Positions 42,111-53,291 of a stretch of DNA of 64,000 nucleotides are shown here, one piece after another; the stretch's first letter is position 1; each line of letters starts with the position of its first letter. The notes below the pieces were generated by a model. It worked only from the letters and a program-made list of their open reading frames with translations. It made no database searches and was not told the DNA's origin. Source of the stretch: Pyrus communis (lineage: Eukaryota > Streptophyta > Magnoliopsida > Rosales > Rosaceae); assembly GCF_963583255.1 (NCBI RefSeq), contig NC_084815.1, forward strand, positions 16,291,807 to 16,355,806, read 5' to 3'. A program made the translations under genes and the position numbers.

Positions 42111-42506
42111 TGACACACCCCGACCCAGAAAGTCCACTTGGACCCTGAATCGAGCTGTGCTGGCCGACACCTGAAAGGTGACGAAGCCAAAAAATGTGAT
42201 AGAGTGTAGAAAAATGTGAATAAATTTGCCCAGGGGAGTGAATCCTGTAAGCCTTATATGTATATTCTCATCTCTACCTTGCACGAGGCTTTTTGGGAGC
42301 TCATTGGCTTCGGGTTTCGTAGGAACTCCGAAGATAAGCGAGTAGCGCGCGAGAGCATTCCCAGGATGGGTGACCCATCGAGAAGTTCTCGTGTGAGTTC
42401 CCAAAAACAAAACCGTGAGGGCATGGTCGGGGCCCAAAGCGAACAATATCGTGCTACGGTGAAGTCGAGCCCGGGATGTGATGGGGGCTCGAGTGGGGAT
42501 GTGACA
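42111..42506 (+). mobile_element. Chimeric Cassandra-type solo LTR with 5S-like domain
   Basis: 396 bp with TG...CA ends (TGACACACCCCGACCC to GGGGATGTGACA), flanked by CAATT at 42106-42110 and 42507-42511. From about 42226 to the end it reads like the Rosaceae Cassandra TRIM LTR: GCCCAGGGGAGTGAATCC, CCTTATATGTATATTCTCAT, a 5S rRNA-like domain, AACCGTGAGGGCATGGTCGG and ACAATATCGTGCTACGGTG. The first roughly 115 bases are not Cassandra. They resemble the end of the 2.3-kb LTR family in this window (read inverted, TGACACACCCCGACC...GCTGGCCG...GGTGACG). Frames on both strands (42096-42542) are not genes. Confidence 0.85.
42322..42394 (+). promoter_or_regulatory. 5S rRNA-like pol III promoter domain in LTR
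   Basis: GGAACTCCGAAGATAAGCGA followed by GAGAGCATTCCCAGGATGGG and TGACCCATCGAGAAGTTCTC matches the 3' two-thirds of plant 5S rRNA, including A-box-like (AAGATAAGCG) and C-box-like (AGGATGGGTGACC) elements. The A box has one change from AAGTTAAGCG. It is part of the LTR, not a ribosomal gene. Confidence 0.85.
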
Positions 42507-42954
42507 CAATTAGTTGCTAAGCTACCTTATGCCTCTATATAAATGCATTTAAATTAATGACATGGAAATTAAATAAATAGAAAATTATTGAGGTGGCAAT
42601 TGATCAAAGCACAAAGGATGAATGTTTAATCTAACAACTATAGAAAAAATGTAAGGCATTCTAATTTTCACCAATAAAAACCCTAATGAACCTAAAAAAA
42701 GAATAAAGCCCAACAAAAATTACTTGTTTTTCAAGACTAGAGAAGCCCTGGAATTAAAAATGGGCAATCATGAGCCAAATCATGTTTTATGAAAATAAAC
42801 AAGGTTTTCATAAACCGACAATAAAAAAAAGGATAGGTGCAGAGACTCAATGGAAGCTGTTCTAACAAATGGAGTTGGCTGAATGCGGACATTACTAAAA
42901 GAGTAGTGCTACACTTACCATCTATGTATACCATTATTTATACTCTCTCTCTCT
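42507..42954. other. AT-rich spacer
   Basis: No recognised gene or repeat. The minus frame at 42737-42934 has no domain. Confidence 0.4.
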
Positions 42955-43497
42955 AAGACCATTTACAACCCATGGGATAAAATTTAAAATATAAGCTTTA
43001 AAAACCCCTCAAACCATCTCCAACCATGGGCTAAAATAAGTCCTGGGGGGAAAATATATATCTAGGATAGATTTCCCTCAAGATTTAAGCCTAACTTAAA
43101 TTATTCTAGACCCACCAAACTGTCATAATTCAAACATTTCTTTTGTTTTTTTTACTTATAATCTAACGTCTAAAATAATTTAAGAAAATTATTTAAATCA
43201 AATTTAACTTAAAACTTTATAAATACATATGTATTTGTATGATTTTTAATTACTTATCAAAATTTAAATATTTTTAGACTAAAATATTCATAAAAATAAA
43301 TTAAGATCATCTATATAAATTTTATTTAAAAAGAAAAATTACCAAAAACAGAAAGTTAGGCAAAAATCATTATTTAATCATCACATGCTAAAATTTTAAA
43401 CCATAAGAGTTGAAGGAGAAAAACAGTTTCTAGCTTATAGTTTAAAATTTTCTGGCTTAAATTTTTAAGCTTTATCTCTAAGGGTTGGAGATGGTCA
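42955..43497. mobile_element. MITE-like element with GGAGATGGTC ends
   Basis: The left end AAGACCATTTACAACCCATG and the right end GGGTTGGAGATGGTCATAG are inverted copies. Subterminal CCATCTCCAACCATGGGCTA repeats the terminal motif. The interior is AT-rich. Related to 8491-9088. Confidence 0.65.
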
Positions 43498-44289
43498 TAG
43501 AAATAAGGTCAACAAATACATGTGGTTCCAATCTCTATTAGAAATATGATACAAATAGATGATAAAAATAGCATTTTTGTTACTGGAATTATAGATGCTT
43601 ATATCATAATGATTCACTGCTGCCTGCATGTGTTGTGTCCAGCACATATATGGTATAAAAGTAAGAGTGGCCACGAGCCGCGCCATTACTTAGTGCTCCA
43701 GCATATATCATATGTGCACCCAACAGATAACGTGCATCCATGCCATGTCCTTAGTTTTGCGGCTGATGAACTCCATCTTGATATATGACCCCAAAAACGG
43801 GAATTAATTATGCGTGTTGGTCTCTGCGAATCAAAATCACTGCTATAATATATATGTGTGTGTATGTATGTATAGGTCCATAATAAAATCCAGTTTTTGT
43901 CTAGCTAGGAGGAGGTGCAATCTGGTTGGCGTAAACGTAAATTAGCAAAAGGTTTCTTCATGTGCATGTGCATCTTTCCTCTTGATATAGGACGAATACA
44001 TTAGAGGGTCATATAACTATAAATTAGTCGGGCTAATTATAGAAATAGAAGAAAAAAAATCATTAAGGCAATGATGTTTTCCTCAAGGAGCATAATGTTT
44101 TTTTTTATTTTTAATAAGGATGATAATCGATTAGGCGAGTCAAGCTACGCATAAGGTTTGGTCGTCGGACTACAATAGTAAAAACCTTACTCTCTAAATC
44201 CGCACAATGCGGAAAGGAAGAACCAAACCCCAGGATTAGCCGTCAACTACAACTAGGCTACTTTCTTCCCGCTCAGAGTGATGAGAAAT
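43498..44289. other. Intergenic DNA
   Basis: No gene recognised. Short overlapping frames at 43495-43788 have no domain. Confidence 0.35.
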
Positions 44290-45540
44290 GACTAACTCCT
44301 TGATAGAACGACACCCCCACCCCCTGCCCCCCCCCCCCCTTTATCTCCAAATTTATTAAATAAAGAAAAGTAAATAATACAAGCAGGGGGACGAAGCCAA
44401 AACCCGCTAAGGGAAAAACAAATTAACATCAACAAAAACAAACAAGAAGTAGCCAGAAACTCAAAGTCACGAGCATGGCGGTAGGCGCAAAATCCAGCAC
44501 GAACGCCCTCAATGAAAATTAATACTTCTGCAACCATAAAGGACCAAACTAGCAAAACCTAAAATTAGGTCGTGAAGAGAGGTTATGAATGTAAGCAGAA
44601 GTTGCACAAGGAGGACAACAGTCCCAATATAAGCTCCCAGAATGATCCACACCAAAATTAGCCAAACAATCAGCAACTACATTACCCCCTCGAAAATATA
44701 TGAGTGACACGAACGTGCATACGGGAGAGAAGAGCAAGACAATTAATCCAACGAACACGTAAATACCAAGGAATCTTGCGAGAAGTGGAAGAAAGAAAAA
44801 GAACCACTAAAGAAGAATCACATTCAATCCACAAATAATTCCAACCGTTTACCCAAGCCAAATCCATGGCATGAATAATGCATGCAACTCTGCTTCTAAA
44901 GAATAAGCAATTCCAATGGAAGCTGCAAAACAGCCTAAAGAACCGCCAAAATGATCTCTAAATACTCGCTAAACCAGGAGCACCACGAGCCGCACCATCA
45001 GTGTTCACTTTAATCCAAGAAATAGGAGGTGGCAGCCATAGAACCTCATGAATACGAGGAGCTTTGGCTAGACGACCTTTAATTCCAATGGCACGAAGAA
45101 TAAAAAGATCAGACATAGAGTTTTGCATGGTAGTAGTGCTCAAAGAATCAATCTCAATCAGCTGCAACTTAATATCGCGAACAATATTGGAAACATGAGG
45201 AGATATTTCCTCAAAACGCATTGCATTGTGGGCCGCCCAAATAGAATAACAACCCGCGCTAATCATCCCCACCACAAAACTTGAACTTGAGAGCCAAAAC
45301 CATGTTCAAGAGGATAGGGAAAAAAAACTTAAAATGTCATAAAAAATTATGTCCACCTGAAACCAACGCAAAACATGAAGACCAAATTTGGTGAGAATAA
45401 TTACAACCGACAAAGAGGTGAGAAGGTGTTTCAATTTCCGAGCGATAGAATGAGCATGTAGACGCCAAAGAAAATCCTCGATCTTGCAAAAGAATATCTG
45501 TGACAAGTTCACCATAATTGATAGAAGGATATATTGGTTG
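44290..45540 (-). pseudogene. LINE 3' part: zf-RVT remnant and RNase H domain
   Basis: On minus, several frames follow in order: EDFLWRLHAHSIARKLKH (45515-45306), then a frame with SWIKVNTDGAARGAPGLASI (to 44958), then DLAWVNGWNYLWIECDSSLV and RVRWINCLALL (44867-44682), then GGNVVADCLANFGVDHSGSL (44758-44549). This is the domain order of the RNase H (RVT_3) tail of plant LINEs, with the NTDGA, ECDS and N(V)ADCLA motifs. Frameshifts between pieces show it is dead. A C run of about 13 lies just past the 3' end (near 44327-44339). Confidence 0.85.
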
Positions 45541-45999
45541 TTATTTATATTTGCAAAACTCAGGGTTTTAGAAGCATCAATTTAAAGCCTATATCTGAAG
45601 GTACTATGAATTGTTTACATGGCTAACTACATTTTACAATTTTTTTTTTTTTCATTTTACACTATAAAGTATTGAGATTGTATGAATTTATGTCTTTGGT
45701 TGGATGATTTTTATATCATACATTAATTGATGAAATAGTGATTATGAAGTCCTTATATGGGCTAACGCGTATGCCCTGTTCCACATGAACAAAAATGGCA
45801 TCAATTTCTAGAGGATTAGACGTTTAACTAGACAAAATATATAAATACAGCAGTACCTCATGATGCAATGCGAGAAAGTTAGAACCTAATGCCCATTTTG
45901 AAAGACAGTTAAAATCTAAAGGGTACAAAATGTAATCAACTCTTGTTTAAATACATATAATTTTATAATTTCCATTAATGTTGGCATCTTGGTTTTTCT
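45541..45999. other. AT-rich spacer
   Basis: Nothing recognised. Confidence 0.4.
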
Positions 46000-46111
46000 T
46001 TTATTTTTTTGACAAGCGACAAGATAATCTATATTAAACTACGGGGAGGGAGTTCGAACACGAGACTTCACATGCAAGGGAGAGTACTCTTAACAACTAA
46101 GCTACAAGTCA
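46000..46111 (-). mobile_element. SINE, minus orientation
   Basis: On minus: an A-box-like TAGCTTAGTTGTTAAG, a B-box-like GTGTTCGAACTCC, and an A-rich tail. A diverged relative may lie in intron 1 of the coiled-coil gene (about 60345-60440, CTACGGGGAGAGGATTC). Confidence 0.6.
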
Positions 46112-48281
46112 CTTATAATTATTTTTTTTTCAGTTATTTTAATGTTTGATTAGTAAATTTAGACAAAATTTGAATGTCGAGCCCATTAGGACAAGACTAA
46201 CTAATCAATTAAATGGACTTTATGTCCATCTTATGTTTGGAATTTTTAAACAATGGGACTAGACTAATAAGTTAAGCAAGTCCAATCTAGAGGACCAAAA
46301 CTTTATAGAACTGTATTAGAGTCAGTCCCAAACCTATCCAATCTCGAACCGCATAAACACTTGTTTTCAGATATAACACCAGCACAGTTTTACAACCAAC
46401 TTTGTGTTGCTTGTGAACCTCAAACCACTTCAGTACGGTACAAGTACTCGTTTTTAGGAAGTAAACACCCGCTAATTTGTTTTATAGTAGCCATAAGTTA
46501 ACGTAACATGTTGGAACCAAAATTCCGCATACTGTGAGAGCAAACAACCGTGATTAATCTAAGATATTGGTATGGTACCGGCCAAAGATTCTCTGAAGTG
46601 CAAGTTAGTTAAATCTTAGAACTCAAGCAATAGGCAAGCAAAGTATACATTATGTGCGTTACCAGTGATATGCCCCAAGGGTTGTATTTATACTAGTAGG
46701 GAGAAAATACTTTTAGGATATTGAATCCATATGAAATCGAGAGAATTCTAAAGGATATATAGAATAAGATTGTTTTATTTTAGGAATGTGATTATTTGTG
46801 CTGCACGTCAATCCCTAAATTGTAGAAATATCCAAGAATATAGGAAACCAATCTAATCCACAATCATATTAGGTTTTTGTGTCTTGCGAATAATGGTCGA
46901 TCTTAGCAAGGCTTACGGGCCTTGATTACCATAACATAGCCTAACAAGGTGTGGTGTCCCCGATTAGAGTCGTTAAGTCTATGACTGACTTCTGAGGTAC
47001 TTGTATTCAGATCCACCTTATTATGGCACAATAAAATTAATGATCCTACAAATGCCTTTAACTAAGCTTCAAAAAGGGCGCTCCCTTGAGGATGAATAGT
47101 TTCCCAAGGACCATGTCGTCGAAGTGGATAAAAATAACTTACCATTCAAAATTCTTTGACATGTGTCAAATCGGTTCCTCTACCAGTGTTAGGCAGTGGA
47201 GACGCTCCAAATTCGACCGTGGGACCTTGAAGGTCATCCCTTTAAAACAATGAAGATGATTGGTCGTCGCATCCTATGTGCACAAAAAAATGAGAAATGA
47301 CCTTTTACGTTTTCGATAGGTTCCAACCGTCGAATTTACGAAAGTCGAAGTGAATCATTCCAGATTCTACGGTCGTGTGATTCTGAAAAACCTCTATAAT
47401 TTTCCCTTCTTTATCCTCATTTTCTTCATATCTGTTAGGAAAATTACAAGGAAATTATGATAAAAGTTACAAGAAAATAATATTCTTCTAAGAAGGATAT
47501 AGACAGTATCTCACTTTTTTTAAGAAGGTTCAAGCCCATTGCGGGTTGACAAAGTTTACAAGCCCATGCAACAGTATATCCCTTGACTTGTTCCCTCTAG
47601 GATACAACATCTCAACTAAATCATTGTGTGACTCAAACCTATTTGTATAAAAGGAAGAGTCCAAAGCTCCAGCACACGAACACCTTTTTTGGCCAATAAG
47701 TAAAAATGAAAAGATAGAGGAATGGAGAGAATAATTGTTGCAGAAGAAATTGTGTACTGGGATAAAATAAACTGATAATGGAAAAATGCTATTAATTATA
47801 GGTTTATTAACCATTAATGAATAGATAAACACAGATTAACAAGACAAAAGTTACAGAGTTACATGAGATGAAAGGTTAAAAGACTCCATCTTAACTTCCC
47901 ATTAACGTCAAATATTAATGACAATTATAAGTAGTTTGTTTAATATTAAAAATGCACAACATACTCCCACTCATTTTTAATTATTAATTGAGAAGAAATA
48001 ATGAAAATAGTATTGACCAAAAACAAATTATTATGCATCATGAACGTGTGGTTCTGCATTGAACCTCCATTAGTGAAACAATATTTCCTACTCTAGAGTT
48101 GATAGTGGCCTCAGACTTAAACTACAACTGCTAAAGGGAAAATAAGTTACCGCTCACGCATAATAATCCAGGTGTTAATTTGAGCTTTAATAGCTGGCAT
48201 GTAAGAGCCTTGTGCTAATCCCGATATTCATGAGTGTATTTGAGAACAAGCCTAATTCTCATAGAAAGTGGACCCGCTCTC
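46112..48281. other. Intergenic DNA, probably decayed LTR-element sequence
   Basis: No conserved protein was recognised. It lies downstream of the copia pol remnant in that element's orientation, so part of it may be old LTR, but no ends were defined. The minus frame at 47530-47832 is unsupported. Confidence 0.3.
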
Positions 48282-48786
48282 ACACTCATATAGGTAAAAT
48301 TTGTCAAGGATGGTCCTATAATTGTAACATCTCACTCAAAACCAGCTACAGATTTATTATTAGTTTAAATAAACTCAATCTCCAAAAAGAATTAGAGATC
48401 CTCATAGTTAGATTCAATGTTAAAAATGAATCATACGATGACTGTAAGAGATGCACTATTATTTTTCTCATCCTTATGGTGTATGTGCATTGATCCTGTA
48501 ATGTTTTTGGAGGTTGAGTTTATTTAAATTATTAATAAATCTGTAGCTGGTTTTGACGTGAGATGTTACAATTATAGGACCATCCTTGACAAATTTTACT
48601 TCTCACACTCATATAGGTAAACTTTGTCAAAGATGGTCCTATAATTGTAACATCTCACTCAAAACTAGCTACAGATTTATTAATAGTTTAAATAAACTCA
48701 ACCTCCAAAAACATTACAGGATCAATGCACGTACACCATAAGGATGAGAAAAATAATAGTGCATCTCTTACGGTCATCATATGATT
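48282..48786. repeat. Compound direct and inverted repeat
   Basis: A block containing GGTCCTATAATTGTAACATC and CAGCTACAGATTTATTA occurs three times: plus at about 48282-48395, inverted at about 48497-48598, plus at about 48604-48720. The inverted pair extends outward (GTAAGAGATGCACTATTATT at about 48446 and its inverse at about 48770), giving arms of about 168 bases around a spacer of about 20. It lies next to the 3' end of the copia pol remnant. Confidence 0.75.
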
Positions 48787-48849
48787 CATTTTTTCCATTG
48801 AAACTAGTTTTGAGGATCTCTAATTACCGGGTTGGGTGCCCCCAAACAT

Positions 48850-49317
48850 GGCTCATGATTGTATAGGCTTTAATCCCATCCCCTCAATGTACTCCAGACT
48901 CTTTCTCTTACCAAGGCCTTGGTTAATGGAGTTGCAAGATTAACACCAAATTTAATATAATTCACAATAATGGTATCATTGCTCAAATGAGATCTCATAA
49001 CTCTATGTTTTCTTCTTATAGGTCTAAATTTATCATTATAATAACAATTTTTACCAAGCCAATACCAGTAATGTTATCACAGTGATTTACAATAGGTGGT
49101 ATTTTTTTTTTTTTCAAAATGGTATCTCATGTAAAAAATCTTGAGTGGCTAATGTCAAAGAAATAAGTTCAGCCTCCATGGATGAATCGAAATAATAGTT
49201 TGTTTCTTTAGTTTCTAACAAAAAGCACAAACCTAATGCAAAAATATAACCAATAGTAGAAAGAGAATCACATGAATGTGTTTTAATCAGCATTACTGAA
49301 ATCCTCAAGTACTAAAG
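48850..49317 (-). pseudogene. Ty1-copia RNase H, C-terminal part
   Basis: On minus: DSLSTIGYIFALG, DSSMEAELISLTLATQDFLH, then (with breaks) NHCDNITGIG, RPIRRKHRVMRSHL and NLATPLTKALVRE, ending near a GMGLKP-like C-terminus. This matches the copia RNase H order (STSGYIF, TMEAE, DPLTKGL). It continues across the MITE insertion at 49318-49816. Confidence 0.85.
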
Positions 49318-49816
49318 GCACTATTATAAAAATCCTCGTCTAGTGCCACCTAGGCCCCGCCTAGCGCCGCCTAGGTACTAGGCAGCTAACCACTGCCCAG
49401 ATTAATGCCTAGGCATTTGAAAATTAAGAAATGGCGCCTAGACCTGTTGAGGCACTCGCCTAAACCATCTAGGCACCTGCCTAGCTCATCTAGACCAGCC
49501 TAAGCATTTGCCTAGGTTGAGACTCACTTAGACAAAAAATAGATAACTTTCATTTTGCATTTTTTTTTTCAATAAATTATAAAAGACTTGTTGAATACTT
49601 TAATGAACACACATTATATGCTTGTTCCCCATGTTTTCATTATGTTCCAATACTTCATAATATATATGTCATTCTATTTTGTAGTTTATGATGAAATTAT
49701 ATATATTTTATGTATAAACAAACATTTATTTATAGAAAATATAATAGATTACCTTAAATCCGCCTAGTCCACCTAGGGGCACCACCTGACTAGCGCCTTG
49801 CGTCTTTTAGAACCTT
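49318..49816. mobile_element. hAT-like MITE with CCTAGGC-rich ends, copy 3, inside copia
   Basis: Dense GCCTAGGC and ACCTAGG motifs at both ends around an AT-rich core, colinear with 31843-32301. The flanks TACTAAAG (49310-49317) and GACTAAAG (49817-49824) are the 8-bp target duplication with one mismatch. It splits copia RNase H between the NYSLFYKN-like and NADLTKTHS-like segments. Confidence 0.8.
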
Positions 49817-49940
49817 GACTAAAGAATATATTTTTATAAAATAAACTATAATTCTTAGTGCCAAGTAAATACTTCATTACTCTTTCTATGGCATGTCAAC
49901 GCTCTTTACTAGGCTACTAGTAAATATGCTAAGCACTCTA
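49817..49940 (-). pseudogene. Ty1-copia RNase H, N-terminal part
   Basis: On minus, with a stop in place of W, the sequence reads HAIERVMKYLLGTKNYSLFY, a classic copia RNase H lead-in. It lies between the MITE and the solo LTR. Confidence 0.8.
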
Positions 49941-51895
49941 TGACACACCCCGACCGAGATCGGAGCGTGCTGGCCGCCACACGAAGGTGACGTAGCCATG
50001 TGCACGTGCGGAAGCTAATAAGGTAGTAATATAAAAGTACGAATAATTAAAAACTAGCATACAAAGTCCTAGAACAATTGCTAGCGTAAGTGAAATACAA
50101 ATTCAGAGCAGGTCTATAGCAGTCCAAAAGAAATGTTGCGACATAAGTACACCCGAAGGTGACCCTACGCTGGTGAGTATCTGTCAGAAAAGCCGGAAGA
50201 ACCCTCTGGGAGACCACCGAAACCGCTAAGCAACTAGAACCTGGAGGGGCGCAAAACAAAAGCGTGAGTGGGCAAAAACAAATCTTTTCGAAAACCATTT
50301 AGCAAAATACATTCTAACCCCTCGCCATAAAACCTGTATACTTCCCAGAAAATAATCATATATACGTCTGTATAAATATGCCAATCATGCTTAAGGGTAT
50401 GCCAATCATACTAAAAAATGTGCCATGTCAAAGTCTCATAATGATATGCAAGTGCTCAGGTATAACTCATATCAATAGCATAACATCTGGCAGCCGGAGT
50501 CATTTAACGTGGCCTGTACGGCTGCATATAGAGCTCAAACTTAATAACTGAACCTGCCCACGAGTCAGAACCACCTAAAGTGGTATGTACGACAGGCCTG
50601 GGTGTAATATATATATACGCTCTAGTGCTACGATCACGTGAAGGCTGTGCGAATAATCGCGGGTCACCTACGAGTCGGAACCACCTAAAGTGGTCTGTAC
50701 GATAAGACTGTGCACCTAACTTGGATCCAAGTTGAGCGTGTGGTGCGGGAGGTGAACATCACGTGAAGGACTGTGCCCTACTCTGGGCGGGAGCACTAAC
50801 ACCGGGGGTGCAGGTTATGAGCTCTCTAAGCATCTCAAACCACTACTGAATGTAAATGTGTATACCACTTACCTGTGCGTCCACAGCACCAAATATGCAT
50901 ATGTATATGTATGCCACTACTAATGCATGCAATGATGCATCAACGATAATAACATGGTGCATGGCATAAAACACTTAACCCTTTTTAAACAATTTCTGGG
51001 AAAATAAATGTATATAGGTATATACGGAAAACAAAAGCCCACTCACTGGTATGTGAAAGAGTCGTAGCCCCCTTGCCTCGAGTGACCACGCTCGTCCTCG
51101 GGATAGGTATCACCTATATGCGAAACAACTATAAAAACGTCAATTTAAAAGCACATAACCAACTTCTCATACATTGCTCAAATTGGACAAATGAATATAC
51201 CAACGTGCTCTACACAACCTCAGGATCACAACCCTATTTTTAGAAAAATTTTCCTCCGCCGCACGCGCCCCCACGCGCCGGCCACGCGCAGGCACGTGCG
51301 GCGCACACGGACGGCGTCAACGGCGTCAGGAATATTCCGTCAGATTTGACGGAATATTCCGTCTCCTTCTCCGGCGACGTCGCCAGCACCGGAAAACTGG
51401 AAAATCTTAAAACCGTGTTTTCTCACTCGTTTCTCAACCGTTTTCTATGATTCTTGAACCAAAATGAAGCTTAGGACTAGTAGAATCACGTTACACCACT
51501 TTTAAAACCTAAAAGTCACGGGATCATACCTGTCTCTAAACTCGAAAACCGGCCAACTTCGAACCAGGCTATCCCGACGTCCAAATTCGTCCAACGAAGT
51601 ACTCCTAGGCTCCTCGTGACACCACCAAGCTACCTACGAGCTTAGAAATCCCAAAAACTCAATGAATAATTTTTGCATGAACAGTACTCAAATTGGACTA
51701 CCTCGAAACGACGTGAAAACGGTGAAGTTCTTACCTGAAAATGGTACGATCGTGTTCCTCTCAGCCTCACGAGTTTGAAGGTGTAGTTGGTTCCCTCGAT
51801 TTGCTAAGGTTTGAGGGTTCTTGGTGTGTGTCCGTACGTTTATGGTGGATGAGAAGGGAAAGGGAGCTCGGGGGAGAGAGAGAGAGAGACAAGGA
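49941..51895. mobile_element. Solo LTR, 2.3-kb family, copy C (inverted, truncated)
   Basis: Begins TGACACACCCCGACCGAGAT, the inverted end of copy B, and aligns inverted with it as far as the CT-rich (here GAGA) block near 51868-51890. The last roughly 200 bases (through TGTCACA) are missing, and copia RT sequence follows directly. The truncation probably removed part of the host copia element too. GAATATTCC palindromes lie at 51328-51362. Confidence 0.9.
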
Positions 51896-52500
51896 GGCTA
51901 ATAATAATATGTGAATCATCCATGATTTATAATATATGCACTTGTCTCTTTTATTACTTTTATAACCATTATTGATCACGTAGGAATCAAAATTTTCATG
52001 CTTATATTTAGGTGCATGCTTTAAACCATAAAGAGCTATAGTTAACTTACATACCTTGTGCTCTTGTCCAGGTTCAACAAAACCTTCGGGTTGGTCCATA
52101 TAAACTTTCTTCATCTAAATTGTAATTCAAAAAAACTGTTTTCACATCTATTTGATGAATAATCAAATCATGAATAGAATCAATAACAATAATCAATCTA
52201 ATGAATGTTACTCTAGTAAAGTATCAAAGAAATCTAGATCAATTTTTTGTTTAAAGGCCTTTGCAACGAGTCTGGTTTAAATTTATCTATACTTCCATCT
52301 GTTTTGAGTTTTTTTTCTAAGGACCCATTTACACTCTATAGTTTTACAACCTGGTGGTAAATCTATTAGTTTCCAAGGACTATTTGGAAATTCGTGTTTA
52401 TATTTCATTATTAACATTTTCTTTCCGAAAATAGTAGCATGTGAGATAGAGAATCTTTTAAAGTAAGTGAATTTTTCTCAACATTATAAACAAAATAATC
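51896..52500 (-). pseudogene. Ty1-copia reverse transcriptase, N-terminal part
   Basis: On minus, from high to low coordinates: an N-terminal RT segment that reads, with frameshifts, SLETNRFTTRL in one frame and LPPG-type sequence in another, then KKVYMDQPEGFVEPGQEHKV and CKLTIALYGLKHAPK with KHENFDSYVINNGY, and DKCIYYKSW. These are copia RT signatures (QPEGF, KSLYGLKQAPR). The frame then runs into the solo LTR, and the catalytic YVDD segment is absent. Confidence 0.9.
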
Positions 52501-52661
52501 TGGGCCAAAAGGCTAAACAACCCCATACAAAGGTAAAATGAATAGATGAAATATTAATTTTGTTTAAAAAAAAATTGCAAATTAGCATTCTTATGTACTT
52601 AAAGTGAAAAACATTAATTTAACTATTACGAATGACGAGTTTAAATTAAATATAATTAACT
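52501..52661. other. Spacer, possibly more copia sequence
   Basis: AT-rich, no clear frame. Confidence 0.3.
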
Positions 52662-52817
52662 ATGGGTAGGCATGGTCCAGTTTGGCCATGATCCCCTCTA
52701 AAATTTGAATTGGAATCGGAAAAATATCAATTATTCAGTTGGTGCGGTTCTGTTTAAAATTTCAATTATTCAGTTGAGCTCGGTTCATATTGATTTACGA
52801 TTCTAACTGAAATTTTA

Positions 52818-52848
<31 letters not shown>

Positions 52849-53291
52849 CTAATCTGACAAAAAAGGATTCAGAGGAAGAAGAGAAGCAGCCTTCCTTTTT
52901 AACGTGTCGGCCTTTTTTATTCTTAGTTCGTGACTGTTGACTGGAGGGGACACATATGACCATTTCTTAGCTCATGACTGTGGAATCTGTAAGGCTTTTT
53001 GTAAGGGTCTTTTTTTATTTATGGGTTATATGGAAATTTGGATTGGGCTTTTGAATTAATGAAATAGGTCTAATAGATATGATTTGGGCTTAAGAAGAGC
53101 AGGATGGACTTGGCAAAGCAGTGGGTAATGAAAGTTGTGCTTAAAATATAATAAAAACCATATATATATATATATATATATATATATCATCACAGTTCAG
53201 TTCGAATCATTTTTTAAAAGCTAAAATTGAACCGGAACCGGCTCAAGACGCTTCGGTCCGGATTTTATTCAAATTGTGACCAGCTCTGTCA
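52662..53291. mobile_element. Non-autonomous element with two (TA)n runs
   Basis: The ends GGCATGGTCCAGTTT and, inverted, GAGCTGGTCACAATTT are related. The interior has GGTTC/ACCGG motifs and (TA)n runs at about 52817-52841 and 53161-53187. It resembles the element at 28873-29504. Confidence 0.45.

Noticed and set aside
42322..42394. A 5S ribosomal RNA gene
   Set aside because: Only about the last two-thirds of 5S is present, with changes, and it sits inside an LTR with TG...CA ends and a target duplication.
42096..42542. 137- and 108-codon frames on opposite strands
   Set aside because: Both are inside the non-coding chimeric LTR.
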